A DNA stretch of 64,000 nt. Origin: Hirudo medicinalis. Lineage: Eukaryota > Annelida > Clitellata > Hirudinida > Hirudinidae. Made by a program: the position numbers and the translations under genes. The stretch is from assembly GCA_011800805.1 (NCBI GenBank), contig MPNW01000166.1:4786-68785 (forward strand). Direction: 5' to 3'. Shown piece by piece: positions 36,713 to 48,969 of the stretch. The notes beneath the pieces are model-generated. The model searched no databases. It was not told the DNA's origin and saw only the letters and a list, made by a program, of their open reading frames with translations. Position 1 is the first letter of the stretch. Each line of letters begins with the position of its first letter.

Positions 36713-39700
36713 AAATGTGAAATCAGTTGAACTCGGACTTCAACAAGGACATTTTTACGAGGGACTCATTTTATCAACACTAAAATATCAACAGCTTTAA
36801 AACGTTTGAAATATGAAGTAAAATACTTTTCAAAATGAAAAGGTCAGAATTTGCAGAAAACTTGTTGAAAATATTCCCTCCTGAAATTATCTGAAATGTC
36901 ATCCTAGTGTTCAAACGAAAACTAACAATAATAATTTCGCGTCAAAAATATTTACAAAAGTAACACTTAATCTCGAATGAAACATGCGAAAAAATTTGTG
37001 GCTGTTTTGTTTGTTGCGATGGTGACTGAGTAATAGGGGTTGATTAACATTTACGAAATGTGGAATTCCATACTTCAATGTTCGAATGAATGTACAAACA
37101 ACAATGTATGCTAAGACACTAACAACTCAACTTATGCTGTTTGGGGGAGGAGTCAACGTGATTTTCTTCATGGTTCAATTTTCATCTAATCGATCGGAAA
37201 TAAAACCAAGAAATATGCAAATAATATAAACAAAATATCTATCATATTAATTGTGTAAACGACATATATAATCATTTTTCACAATCTTTAAATCGTTCGA
37301 AATTCGAATTATTTAACGGTCAAGCGGTGAGATCACAACATGCGCAACAAATCAATATTTTAATAATTTAATGGGCTGCATTTTTTTAATTAAAATTATT
37401 TTCAATGAAAATCAATTTTATCTTGTTTGAAAATAAATTCCTAATTGGGGCTAAAGTAGGAAAAAAGTGCATCCGTTGTAAGAGGCTCGAATACATTTTG
37501 CGACAACGAATACAAACGACTTCTGACATCTGCCGACATTTACAGACGTATTTAGCATTAATAACGTATAATTTTTTTCCCCTAAAATCGAGTATATAAA
37601 CAAATTTCCTTTAAATACATTTTTTTAAAGTTTATTACATTCATTTTTGTTCTCAAATTAAAAAAAAAGCAAGCAATCGAGAGGTAGAATTTAGTCGACT
37701 GACTTATAAAGAAAGGCTTGGCATCTAGTGACGAAACATGCAATTCAAAATTTATTCATTTCAATAATGGATTTCTAGTGAAATTAATTAATTACAATAA
37801 CATATAAAAAAAAAGTTTTTTGTGATTGTTACTGAAATTAAATTTTTAAGTATTTTATCAAAGTATTATCAAATGTTAAATTAATGACGTTTTGCGCTAA
37901 GAAACAATAAAAATGTTTTAAAATTTCAATCAAAATCAACAAAAGTTGAAAATTGTTTCAATTTGTGGACACACGCAATAAACTCGAAGGAAGCAATGGA
38001 CTGAAAGGATAGAAATTATCATCAATTATTATCATTAGTTAATGCAAATCCATTACATTAATGAACGTGTTTCTGCTAGAAGTAACCCTATGAATATGCG
38101 TGAGTCCGTTGTATGAAATACAAGAAAATCAAATGATAATTTCATCAGCAGGGGGTTGCGTGTCTACCCGGATACTGATAGAAGTATCATAATTCCTATT
38201 CGAGACTTTCGCTCACTCATCTTCCATTTTACCATTCAACCCCTCACCTCAATGTCATCATCTTTCCTACAACTACAAAAATATCGGGATGCGAAAAGCA
38301 TAGGACAAACACATCAGCAAGACTTTTCAGGACAACAGATTTAACGAACTTTGATGTCGTCTTCATTTATGTTAACCAATTACTAATCCATAACATTTTA
38401 AATTATAAACAAGGTAAAATTATAACAAATAATGAACTCACAATATTATGACAATATTCATAAATATTGCAATTATCAAAGGAAGTTATAGCCTCATCAA
38501 CTCAATGAGTTCAACTTGTAGTGTAGCGAGTTACAAAACGATAACCTTCCGACGTCTAAAGCACTTTACAAAAGAAGACGTGAATTAAGTTCCCGACTCG
38601 GTGATGATAACGATCATCGTGAAATGTTAACAAGAGATAATTTAATGGTGAGTGAATTTTGAGCTTTTTTTTTATTTTATGCTTTCAAAAATATCAAACA
38701 ATGCGATATCACGACCTCGGTAAAAAAATGAAATATTTATTTATAAACATTTCCGACGAATGATTAATGATAATTTAATACTTGTTACTGTTGTGTATTT
38801 ACTTTATGTTATTACTTTAAATAAACAAAATATTCGAACAAAATTCATTGAACTCGGCCTTCACTATCATCATCGTTATCATCACCCCTGTCGTAATCAT
38901 AATCACCATCAACACCAGTAGTGTTCAAGGAGCGTCATAATAAGGGGAGGGGTCTCCATATATTTCTCGGCATCAGGTTCAAATCCGGGGGCAAACCCGA
39001 GGTCCGCTAATTTATTGCTCAGAGCAGATGCGATTTGAAAACAAAAACCAGGTCCAATTTATGAGCCCTTTGTTGCCCCTTTTGGGCCCCCTTTTTGAAA
39101 AAAATTAAAACTTTTATGTTAAAAACAATCAGGTCTTTAATAATCCTAATGCATTCAAACTCCTGTGTTTTCTTTTTACAAAAATTGTAGAAAACGTTTG
39201 TGAAAATAATTCGGCATTTAATTAAAACGGAACATTGAAATTCTTGAGTTCAAATTTATTTTGTTTCGATTTTTTAAAATGAAAATTTAAAAATTTTTGT
39301 TGGTTAAATTCACAAAAAATAAAATCCCTTCACAAATTGCGCTTGTTTGCAAGATGCGAAAATTTTTTGTTTGTGTTTTGAGTTGAAATTTAAAATTTTC
39401 AGATAACGTTAATTTTTCACTTAAATCGAGAAGGTATTTGTCAAATTTTGGTGCTTTAAGGATAATTAGGATCCGACTGAGGTTCAAAAAGAGGAACGAC
39501 ATTTTGCGCTGAATTACAAAACGATATGTTCTTTCGCTTTCATTTCTAGGCTTCACTTTATCACCTTGAAACTAAAAGCGAAACTCATTTAGTTGTTTTC
39601 AAAGAAGTCGAGCTCTGAATTTTTGGTTTGAAATGATGCTTTTAGGGGGCGCATTTAATGGAATTTGAAGGAAAACTTGATGCAAGTTGAGTGGAACAAG

Positions 39701-39885
39701 TTTCAAAATTTGTGCAACGACATATGAAACCATCCACGAGACATGTTATTAGCTTCAAGCTTCTAAACAATAATAGATAATTCAATGGTTACGTTATGGA
39801 TAGGGGGACGTCATTTGGGGGTAGGGCAGGGGGTCTCAATCAGTCGCTCGAAATATTTGAGCTAAGTCAATTTCATCACTTTACG
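36713..39885. other. Intergenic, no gene recognised
   Basis: AT-rich throughout, with no exon, tRNA or recognisable transposon that I can support. Confidence 0.45.
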
Positions 39886-40060
39886 TCGGTGACTCAATGG
39901 TTAGGGCGTGTGGGTCATGAATCGCGAGTTCATTTGAATCCGACTAGTTGCTATCACATCTGGGCCCGAGCTTGGGTGATCTTGACTAGGCATGTCAAGC
40001 TGAGGGTCCCCCCAGGGCCGCACGATATATCTGGTATTGAATGTACTCATCATTCCGAGC
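39886..40060 (+). mobile_element. tRNA-like SINE remnant
   Basis: GTGACTCAATGGTTAGGGCG resembles an A box and GAGTTCATTTGAATCC a degenerate B box. This is a third SINE type, different from those at 5188 and 57088. Confidence 0.45.
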
Positions 40061-40223
40061 CTATAATTAAGTTGTGAATAACTTATTACATTGCCTCATT
40101 TGAATCCAGTCACACCTGGGTTTCGAAGTTTGGGTGGTCTTCTGTATATTCCATACTCCAAGCCTGTAGATGTGTTGTAGATGTGTTCCTGAATGAAATT
40201 GTGAATAATTTATTACAATGCCT

Positions 40224-40391
40224 TGTGGTCTTCAGTATGTTTCTTCATGTGTGGTCTTCAGTATTTTTCTTCATGTGTGGTCTTCAGTATGTTTCTTCAT
40301 GTGTGGTCTTCAGTATTTTTCTTCATGTGTGGTCTTCAGTATGTTTCTTCATGTGTGGTCTTCAGTATGTTTCTTCATGTGTGGTCTTCAG
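40224..40391 (+). repeat. 26-bp minisatellite, six units plus a part
   Basis: The unit contains TTTCTTCATGTGTGGTCTTC and repeats every 26 bp with one variable position (TATG or TATT). A single further unit is at about 40479-40504. Two overlapping open frames of 60-80 codons are only translations of this array. Confidence 0.9.
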
Positions 40392-41021
40392 GCTAAGAGG
40401 AGTTTGTGAACAGGTCATACTTCATGAATAAATTATGATAATGAAAGAAAGATAATAGGGAGCGGGTGGAATACGATTTATGTTTCTTCATGTGTGGTCT
40501 TCAGGCGAAGAGTAGTTTGTGAATGAATAAATTATGATAATGAAAGTGAGGTAATGGAGAGGGGTGGCCTAGCCTAGCTGTGTTCTGCACATCTTATTGC
40601 TCCAACAACCTAGTGGTGATGAGGTGCTTGTTCGTATAAAATTAAATTTGATGACGGGAGGACATTTGAACTGCCTCTGTGAGAACAGAAAGTGCCACAA
40701 AAGTATGGGCTAAATTTTGAGAACACTAACTTAAAACTTTTGAAGCAATAAGATCTGCTTCAAATCACGAAGCAATGAAAATTACTTTAAATGTTTTAAA
40801 TTATATTGAAATATTTATTTATTTAGTTAGTTATTTATTTATTATTAGTTTTTATCTTATTTAATGTTATTAAGTTTTATCTTTATTATTGTTAATAATT
40901 TTAAACGTTATTATTATTAATTATTATTGTTATTATTATTGTCTGCATTATTAATAATTAATAATTTTTACCTTTGTAAGTTTTGTCTGTGTTAATCTTT
41001 GTACTGATTATTGAGCTTCAT

Positions 41022-41279
41022 CTAGTTTATCCGTTCCCGTTTTATTTGATGCTGATTAGTTTGTTGATAGTTTATAATTTGTTTATTGCTTTTCGTTTTA
41101 ATGTTTGCTGTAGATTTCGTTTGATGTTTCGGTAAAGGTTTTGAAGTGGAAGCTGGACTTAAAGCTAGAGCTACAAAATGCTTGCGGGTGTGGTTAGACT
41201 GAGAAGTCCTCGTGCCTTGATCTCCCGATTTTGTTGAAATCATTTCTTCGATGGAGGTTTGAAAATTAAAGCACATCAA
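41022..41279 (-). CDS. Unrecognised open reading frame, possible last exon
   Basis: A Thr/Ser/Lys/Asn-rich frame with the segment QTSIEEMISTKSGDQGTRTS and a basic end, stopping near 41022. It resembles a disordered C-terminal tail. No upstream exon was found. Low confidence. Confidence 0.2.
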   Translation of the reverse strand: MMCFNFQTSIEEMISTKSGDQGTRTSQSNHTRKHFVALALSPASTSKPLPKHQTKSTANIKTKSNKQIINYQQTNQHQIKRERIN

Positions 41280-41315
41280 AGTGCGGTGCCGTTAAAAAAT
41301 ATCCCACGCGGGGTG

Positions 41316-41703
41316 GAAAGTGCGGATTACGAGTACGCTCGAATGAGGTAGGAAACCGGCTCGGGATAGCAGCCCCAGCTCAGGACGTGGTCAGTTTGTG
41401 GTGACGTTAGTCGGCTGACTGGATCTCCGTTGCCTTGTTGTATTTATTTAAATCCGAATACGATTTACGCATAAAAAGGTTATTTAATTATTGTAGCTGC
41501 CATTCATCGTCGATAGATGAACGGAGATAATGGTTGCATTTCGCGCTTTATTCGGTCACAAAGCGATGAGTGGACGAACAGGAGTGTCTTATGCCTTTCG
41601 GGGTTCATGAATCTGACCTACCTCGAACCCTAGGAGGGTCTCTGTGCGTCCGACCCGTTGAATCGTTGAGATATATAAATCCGTAGCAGTAATCCGCACT
41701 TTC
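41316..41703. repeat. Perfect 15-bp inverted repeat around a 358-bp GC-richer segment
   Basis: GAAAGTGCGGATTAC at 41316-41330 and its exact complement GTAATCCGCACTTTC at 41689-41703. The enclosed segment has clearly higher GC than its surroundings and contains no convincing frame. It may be a non-autonomous element or a structured RNA. Confidence 0.6.
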
Positions 41704-42339
41704 GTCTTTCATTCTTTCCATTCGGAAATGCATGGCTTAGATGCTTGAGAGATCCCGGTGATACTATCGAGGGCCTACGGACCCGAAATCCAAATATAAA
41801 TATAGATCAATTTCATCGAGGGAAGAGGGGGCAAACTCGATTCCTTAACGAGAGAAAAATCAGAGAACATAATCGGTAATTATGATATTATAATTACTAC
41901 GATGTTGATGCTCATTTTAAATCATCAACATTGTCGTCGTCATCACAATTGCCTGCTAGGATCCGTAGAAAAAAGTGCTAATCCGTTTTAATCTAGAAGT
42001 CTGTCGTCTTCATGATCAATATCATCATTGCTGCAATGCCTTTTACTTCCTGCGCGACACATGTTAGGATGACAAAAGCAACACAAACACGTATATAAAG
42101 TTGTTATTTTTTAGGGAACATTTTTACTCAATTCAGTCTCGAGTGTGCATCAAATCTGATTACGACGCCGTACGGCTACCTTGGTGGCCATCTTTGTTTC
42201 ATTCTTTTTCAATCAATTCATCCTCCTTCTCTCATTTCTTATTTCTTCTTCGTTTCTAGATTTCTATCTACATTTGGGTAATTCTCAATTTGTTTACATA
42301 TTAAGAAATATTTAGTCGTGTGTTGGCTTCGGCGAATTA

Positions 42340-43577
42340 CAGTAAAACCTCTTAACAAAGAACATCTTTTGAACACAATATTCGTTACATCGAAACTGCT
42401 TTACGCTCCCGCCCAAATCTCAACACTGTGTGTGTTCAAAATATTCTCATCAACGAACTTTCTGAATAGCCAATCAATGAAAAGCATTTTGGTCCCCACA
42501 TAATTTAAACCTTCTATACAACAAAAATTCATGATTTTTTGTGATGGGCTCTAAATTACTAAAATGCTATAAAACGATTTTTATGGACTTTTGTTTTTTT
42601 TTTGTAAAAGCTTGCCTTTATAAAAATAATTACAAAAATAAACATTTTAAGAGATGTTGTAGAAATTAAAGAAATCGGTTTTGATGGTCTGAACAAGGGT
42701 GGCATCGCCAAAAACTATCAAATTAAACCATCCTTTCTAGCACCATTAAAACTAAAGAAAATATTATGAAGGCCGCAGATAGCGACACTAAACTTAAGTT
42801 TAAATTCATCCGAAAACTGAAGTATGAACGTTGTTTGGGTCTATTTTTTGGATTTGAATCCAGGAAAGAATGCTCCAGTGTGTGGGAATATGATCCTAGC
42901 AAAAGACAAGATACGTGCTTCCCAAAGATGGCTTCAGAAATTCAAGCGAAGGTATAACATTTCAGAGGCCAATGCTGCCATAAACGAAACCCTTTCCTGG
43001 ACTCTCAGGAAGCAAGTGATATAAATGAGCTATCAACACAGTTAGGGAACTGTAGCAGCGATTACCTGATAAAGTGCTTACAACAGCATGTGAATATCTT
43101 AATTGTGATGATGGTGTGACAATTTGTACCAGTGAACCTGATCAGTCCTCAAAAGTCCTCAGAGTCTCAAAACGAAGAGGAAATTGTAGACATATATGAA
43201 ATAAGTAGCATCGAAGAGGAGAATGCACTTGTTATCCCTGGAAAAAAAGAAATCTTACAAAGTCTCCATGTGCTCAACACATTTGGCATGAATTCTTTAT
43301 CCAGCGACTTCCATCAACATCTGTCGAATATTGAAAGTTTAATTTTAGTCTATTTTACGTCTAAAATGAAGCAGACAAAAATCAAAAATCCGACTTTATC
43401 AGAGTATTTTTTAATTTAAAGACAAACAACTTTTCATGTTATGTTTCAATGCTTAAAAGTGAATAATAAATATAAGAACATTAAAAAAAGAGTTATAATA
43501 ACTCCTTGTTATAAATTTCCATATAACAAATTAAGATTTTTTTGAGTCCCTTGCAATTTTACAAAGTGGTTTTACTG
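42340..43577 (+). mobile_element. Internally deleted pogo/Tigger DNA transposon
   Basis: Terminal repeats CAGTAAAACC and GGTTTTACTG, flanked by TA on both sides (42338-42339 and 43578-43579), are diagnostic of Tigger elements. Near 42670-43020 broken frames encode a CENP-B-like N-terminal helix-turn-helix (KGGIAKNYQI) and then NAPVCGNMILAKDK and RWLQKFKRRYNIS, as in Tigger transposases. At 43132-43419 a frame matches the acidic tail and the final KQT..NPTLSEYF. The DDE catalytic core is absent, so the copy cannot encode an active transposase. Confidence 0.85.
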
Positions 43578-44259
43578 TATTTCAATCACTAAATGACTGG
43601 TGATGATGACGATGACGAAACGACTATCACGATGAGGACTATGATTCTTATTTATCACAATAAAACCGTTAAGATTTAAGATAAAAGCTCCTCTAAAATT
43701 GATTATTGAATTAAAAATTTAGAATCCGTTGAGAATAAAAATCGATATCAGTCAGGAATAAATTACACTTGAAAATTCAATCTTTTAAAGTTTCTGCATT
43801 TATTTTTGTTCTATTTCTAGCTTTTATTCCAAAAGTTGTATCCAAAAAGTCTATTTCATAGGGAACCGAACTTAACAAAAAAATACAAAAACAAACTGCC
43901 TATTAACTTGAACATGGAGCTGAAGTCGAACTCAAATCTAACAACTCTGAACTTGAACTTCAACTGGAAGCACGAGGAGATTAAACATGAAATTTCCTCC
44001 GCCTTTCTTGTTACGATTTTTAAAATTCTTGTGAATCCTGCTTTTCTTTCTTTCGACGAAGTTGTGTAATAACAAATAGTTTGTTTCTCATTCACAGTCC
44101 ACACAAACCTTTAGAATATGCGCTACATAGAAAATTATTCAGTGTCTCTGCTGAAAGCTATCTTACAGATTGAAATTGTGACTTTAGTCTTCTCTGATAT
44201 TATTGTAATTGACGACATTTGTACGACATCAACATCACCATTGATCTCATCATCTTCAA

Positions 44260-44303
44260 CGTCATCATCATCATCGTCATCGTCATCGTCATCATCATCA
44301 TCA
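44260..44303. repeat. (TCA/TCG)n microsatellite
   Basis: About 44 bp of TCA and TCG triplets. Open frames of poly-Ser or poly-Asp through it are not genes. Confidence 0.85.
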
Positions 44304-44354
44304 CATCGTGTGGCTGTAATCAATTAGCTTCTCTTTAACACTTAGTGTATAACT

Positions 44355-44520
44355 CGACCAATCAAAACTGAGCAGGAAATGACGTAAATTGTTTACGTTT
44401 CGTTTTGCTTCCGCTGGAGGCTGACACTTGATTGGATGATTGCGATGGAGAACCAAGATGGCGGACGGGCTCGATGATGTTGATGGTTATTTTGTAATCA
44501 GACCAACTTTTAACAAATAA
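44355..44520 (+). promoter_or_regulatory. Candidate promoter with CCAAT, CRE and YY1-like sites
   Basis: GACCAATCAAA (CCAAT) at about 44357, TGACGTAA (CRE-like) at about 44380, ATTGG at about 44432, and CAAGATGGCGGAC (YY1-like, containing an ATG) at about 44451. The ATG opens a 20-codon frame (MADGLDDVDGYFVIRPTFNK) with a GTAATC donor-like site inside it. No downstream gene could be assembled, so this is a promoter or first-exon candidate only. Confidence 0.35.
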
Positions 44521-45522
44521 TAATGAAAATATGCTGCAATATTTTAAATGATTCATTATCCCATTTATTGTTAATATTGTTACTTTTAAGTTTATATTCG
44601 TATTATTTTGTTTTAATTATTATTATTATTGTTACTATTCGTATTAGTTATTATTTTTATTCTTGTTACATTTATGCTTGTTATTTAGGGAGATGTTATT
44701 CTTAAACATCTTTGAATATTCAAAAATTATTTTAAAATTTGGGAAAAGTAATAATCCCCGAGACAGACATTGAATGCCATCATTACGTGTGGCTCTGAAA
44801 TAAACCAGGACCCAGAACAAGTAGACCAAGTATTCAATCGTAACCCAATACCCTTTCAATGGAACCATATGTGAGATGTCCATACATTTTTCAATCAATC
44901 CATTCATCCATCCATCCAAGCAACCATCCATCAGCCACACAGAGAAGTGAATGGAATGTAATCGAAACTTTAAACTGATGCTATCAATTCCACCTAGATG
45001 TCCGTCCATTCATTTCACCTTGAAAAATCGAATCCGTTTATTGACTGCTCAGGAAGCCTGGGCTCCTAATCTGCGTAACGATCCTGAAGTTGCGGTTGCA
45101 CCGTCTTCATCGTGATGCTAGAGGATTCATTAGAGAGCTATCCATAAAATCTAAAATAGATCCATCTATCAACCTTACTATAAACATAAAAACCAACCAA
45201 TCTCCATTTATAAATCCATGTCGTTGCAGTGGATGCCTCAGTCCATTCTATTCAGGCCACTTTTCAAAGATCATTCATCATCTTCCTCATCGTCGTCGTC
45301 GTCGTCATCATCGTGGTTCAGATTTGAAGCTTTCATTGAGTGGGCGGATCAATCACTGGTTCTTTTAAACTCATCCGATGGAGATAAATTGAAATTTATA
45401 AATGAATCTCAAGGTTGGATCCAATTGCAGACTTAAAGGAGAGAAAAACCACACGATCTAATTTGAGAACTCATTGGTAACGTCGCTATGGTTTCTCGAA
45501 CATTCGATGGAAGCGGAACCCG

Positions 45523-45532
45523 TTTATATAGG
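45523..45532 (+). promoter_or_regulatory. TATA box candidate for the GPCR gene
   Basis: TTTATATAGG lies about 130 bp before the GPCR start codon, with CAGTGT about 25 bp downstream as a possible initiator. Confidence 0.45.
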
Positions 45533-45656
45533 ATTTCAGTGTTCTCTATATTCTTCCGTTAGGATCGCTCATCCGAGAGGCTACAAAGGACTCGCATTTT
45601 GCTTCGAATAGCGAAAGAATTTGCCTCCATCTTAGAGTGGATTTAAGCTGGTCGCC

Positions 45657-48352
45657 ATGACTAAACACGTGTCATTGTTGGTCTTATCGTTGCTCACCGT
45701 GGACATCGTTACTCTTGCCATACCGGCGTCTATCACCGCAACGACTACATCGGCGTTCGAAGCCGCCACCTTTCCACAGATTCCGAACTCGTCCGTCGTA
45801 ACTCCAATTAACCTCTCAGAAGAATTTATTTCTTCTCGGAACTCGTCTGCTGTTTATACGTCAGACCAGTTGAACATCATGGGTCGCATAGGGGCCCTAT
45901 TCATCGTCATCATGATAATATTCGGGTCCACTGGCAACCTCATGGTTCTAGTTGTCATCGTAAAGTTTCCGAGACTGAAGAAGAGTTACAACACGTTCAT
46001 CGCGTCACTGTCTGCCACCGATCTCCTGTTCAATATCCTCATCATGCCCTTCTACGCTGACAGTTACCTCAACAGGGAATGGAGGTTCAGCATGGAGTTC
46101 TGCCGGTTTCACGCCTTCTTCGGAACAACTCTCGTCATGTGCAGCAGTTTCCACGTTTCTCTCATTGCCATCAACAGGTTGTTTTTAAATAACTCACAAT
46201 CTCTTTAACACATGTAAACAACTTAAGCTAGTCTTTAAACTCCTACACAAAGTTCCGACCCACGTCATCATCCAACCAACTACTCAATCCATCCATTTAT
46301 TGTACCATTCATCCTATCTGATGTTCTAATGTTATGGTTCATAATTGGCTCATCTTTTCTCATGCTGTGATCTTTTGAAACAAGTTCAATTAAACAATCG
46401 ATTTGAGCGACTCCCGCTTCTGCACGATCTTCAAATTACTTTTCGACTTTCTTTCGAATTCAGGCAACTCAAGTACAATTCAATGTTATTTTAAAATTAT
46501 TTTTTGTTAATTCACTAAAATGTAGTAATTTAAAATAATTTATAGCAAAAATTTGAGTAATTTTTAATATAACAGGTATTTCCTGGTTGTACATTCTTCA
46601 TGGTATCCAAAATTCTCTAAGAGGTGGGTCCTCGCCACTCAGATAATCCTTGTCTGGATTTTAGCCATATCTTCAGTAGTACCGGGTGCCCTCGGATGGA
46701 GGGCTCTCGTCCAATACACTGACCAGATCAGTCGATGCACGTACGTGAGGTCAGAATCAAAGGAATCGCTGGACATCGTATTCATCCTCGGTTTTGTCAT
46801 CCCTTGCATCATCGTCTTCTTCTCGTATGCTCTCATATGGATGAAAAGCAGAAGGAGCAAGAAGAGACTAAGATCCTACAGCTGCAACTCGGATCATCAT
46901 CATCATCACCGTCATTACCCTCAACAGGAAATGTCCTTCTTGGAGTGGCTGACCTCGAAAATTGAACCCCATCCAAACCTCTCCCATCTTCATCAAATTC
47001 AGGGTTTTCCCTTGAGGAAAGGTTGGCAAACTTATTTGTTCCAGTTTCGTCACTCCCTTCCAACTGCCCTTGAAGAGACAAACTTTGACGAACAGTCCTC
47101 GATCCCTCTTGCCAAGATCAACTCGGGCAGGCAAGATATCCTGCCGTCGGAATCAGAAAACGTTGCAAATGATTCTCCAAGAAAAGCAATTTTTACCTGT
47201 GGAGAGGAGGAAGCTCATGTGGAGACGCCGAAGGTGAAACTAGAAAGAACCGCTGAAAAGACGCAGCCAGTCGTCAAAATGGAAACTGCTTTGGCGCTGA
47301 GAGTCATCAAATCTTACGTCAGGAAGAAATCCGAAAACGATCTAGTGAAGCCAATTAAGTCATGCTCCAGTTGTCCAGAACTGTATGATTTGAGGAAGAC
47401 CCATTTCATCATACCCGTCTTGGTCATTAGTCCAGATTCGAGCAACGTGACAAATTGCCGGAGAAGAAACATCAAGGACTTTATGAGGGATAATAGGTAT
47501 CTCACCCCATCAAATGAACCAAGCATCTCTCCTTCCGACAACGAAAGTCCGGACTTGAGCATTCTGACCAGAAACCAAGATTGCTTTGGATGTCTAAAGA
47601 TTAAAAAGATTCAAGAAATTAAAACAGGAAACGACGAGTGCTTGTGCAAAGTCAGATTCTCAGTCTTGGAAGATCAAAATGACAGCAGTTTGTGCAACGA
47701 AATAGAAAACCCTTTACCACAACCTTGTGCTCAAAAGGAATCTACAGAAGAATCGTTTGAGGGAAGTGAACTAGAGAAAGAGAAACCAGTCCTTTCAAGC
47801 AATACTGAAATTGGTTTAATTTTGCCGAGTAAAAAAAGACAGACGCCGCCGAGAACAGATAAAGAAGTCTTATCGAAATCCAATGCAGCAAAAAGATCTC
47901 ATCCGTCAGGAAACAGAATTTCCGATTTGAGCTGCAGCGTGCTTTCTCCAATAAGCATCATCAATAGCGGTCCTGAATTAAATTTTCCAGTTCACCATAG
48001 GAAACAGCATCAACGGGCAAATCACACGCCCAAGAAAAAAGGCGACTCTTCCGAAAAGCGACGAAACTCTCATAGAAAGAGGCACTCGACCAAAATCATC
48101 CTGACCATATTCTTTGCTTTTGTCTTTACGTACTTGCCGTACACCGTCATCAATCTAGCAGACTATAAGGGGAAGTTAAGCCGCAATTGGTACATGATAA
48201 CCTCGCTTGGATTCTGGGCTGGCTCTTGTCTGAACCCATACATTTATGGAGCGATGAACGATCAATTCAGATCGGCTTATTGTTCGATTTTAAACTCGTT
48301 AGTATATTTTGTCTGTCGCAAAAATAGAACCATTCTTAGCGTCGATAAATAA
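45657..48352 (+). CDS. Class A GPCR, moody/Tre1-like, with very long third intracellular loop
   Basis: Two exons, 45657-46177 and 46576-48352, give 765 residues. An extracellular N terminus with Asn-x-Ser/Thr sites precedes TM1 (GSTGNLMVLV), TM2 (SATDLLFNILIMPFY), TM3 (FHVSLIAINRYFLVV), TM4, a Cys in loop 2 (ISRCTYV), TM5 (about 240-263), TM6 (about 680-703, FVFTYLPYTVINL) and TM7 with NPYIY. NRY in place of DRY at the end of TM3 is a trait of the moody/Tre1/GPR84-like group. The intron splits the Arg codon of NRY. The third intracellular loop is about 415 residues, rich in Ser, Lys and Glu, and probably a phosphorylation and scaffold region. In flies the group works in glial barrier formation and germ-cell migration; the ligand here is unknown. 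The donor is GTTGTT, which is weak but fixed by the frame. Confidence 0.85.
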
Positions 48353-48969
48353 ATAGCCGCCTGACGTTCACCACGATAACATTCCACAGCAGTAAAGTAA
48401 ATATTATTTATTAGCGGAGAGTTATTTTTTGGGATTTTCATTAAGTTTCGATGTTATCAACATTTCTTTGTAATGTGCATCGTGCAGCAGCGTACATAAA
48501 AGTAAATACCACATTGTACCTAAGAGCGCCTCCTCTGTCCATAAATCGTTTGAAACGTCCGTCAAAGTGAGAACACAATAGATACAATTGTTCCTATGGA
48601 CGACACAAATTTGCGGATGTTCTCTGAAATGTTGTCACATGCATTATGGTAGCAACGAAATTGCATGGGATGTAAAATGGATCGGAAGCAGTTATTTGAA
48701 TTATTGTCGTGTTGTGTCGTCACTTCAAAAATGCACGTGTTTTAGTCTAGTTAGTGTTGTCAAGTAATTTTGTTGACTATTGTTAAATACAATCCATAAT
48801 CCAATTAACAGATTATTTCTAATATTAAAATATAAAAGATCTTTAGACGATGCCATTACTTAAAGCTAAGGAAAACATGTTGATGGAGTATTTCGAAAAT
48901 AAGTAAATAAATAAAATTATCTCAACCGCCCATCTCTCTGCTTATTTACCTACTTCAGGGAACCGACAC
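48353..48969. other. Spacer between GPCR and RDH14, no gene seen
   Basis: AT-rich. An acceptor-like TACTTCAG ending at 48957, 12 bp before the RDH14 ATG, suggests that RDH14 has a 5' UTR intron within this spacer. Confidence 0.5.

Noticed and set aside
40183..40431. Overlapping plus-strand frames with FFMCGLQYVSSCVV repeats
   Set aside because: They are translations of the 26-bp minisatellite in two frames.
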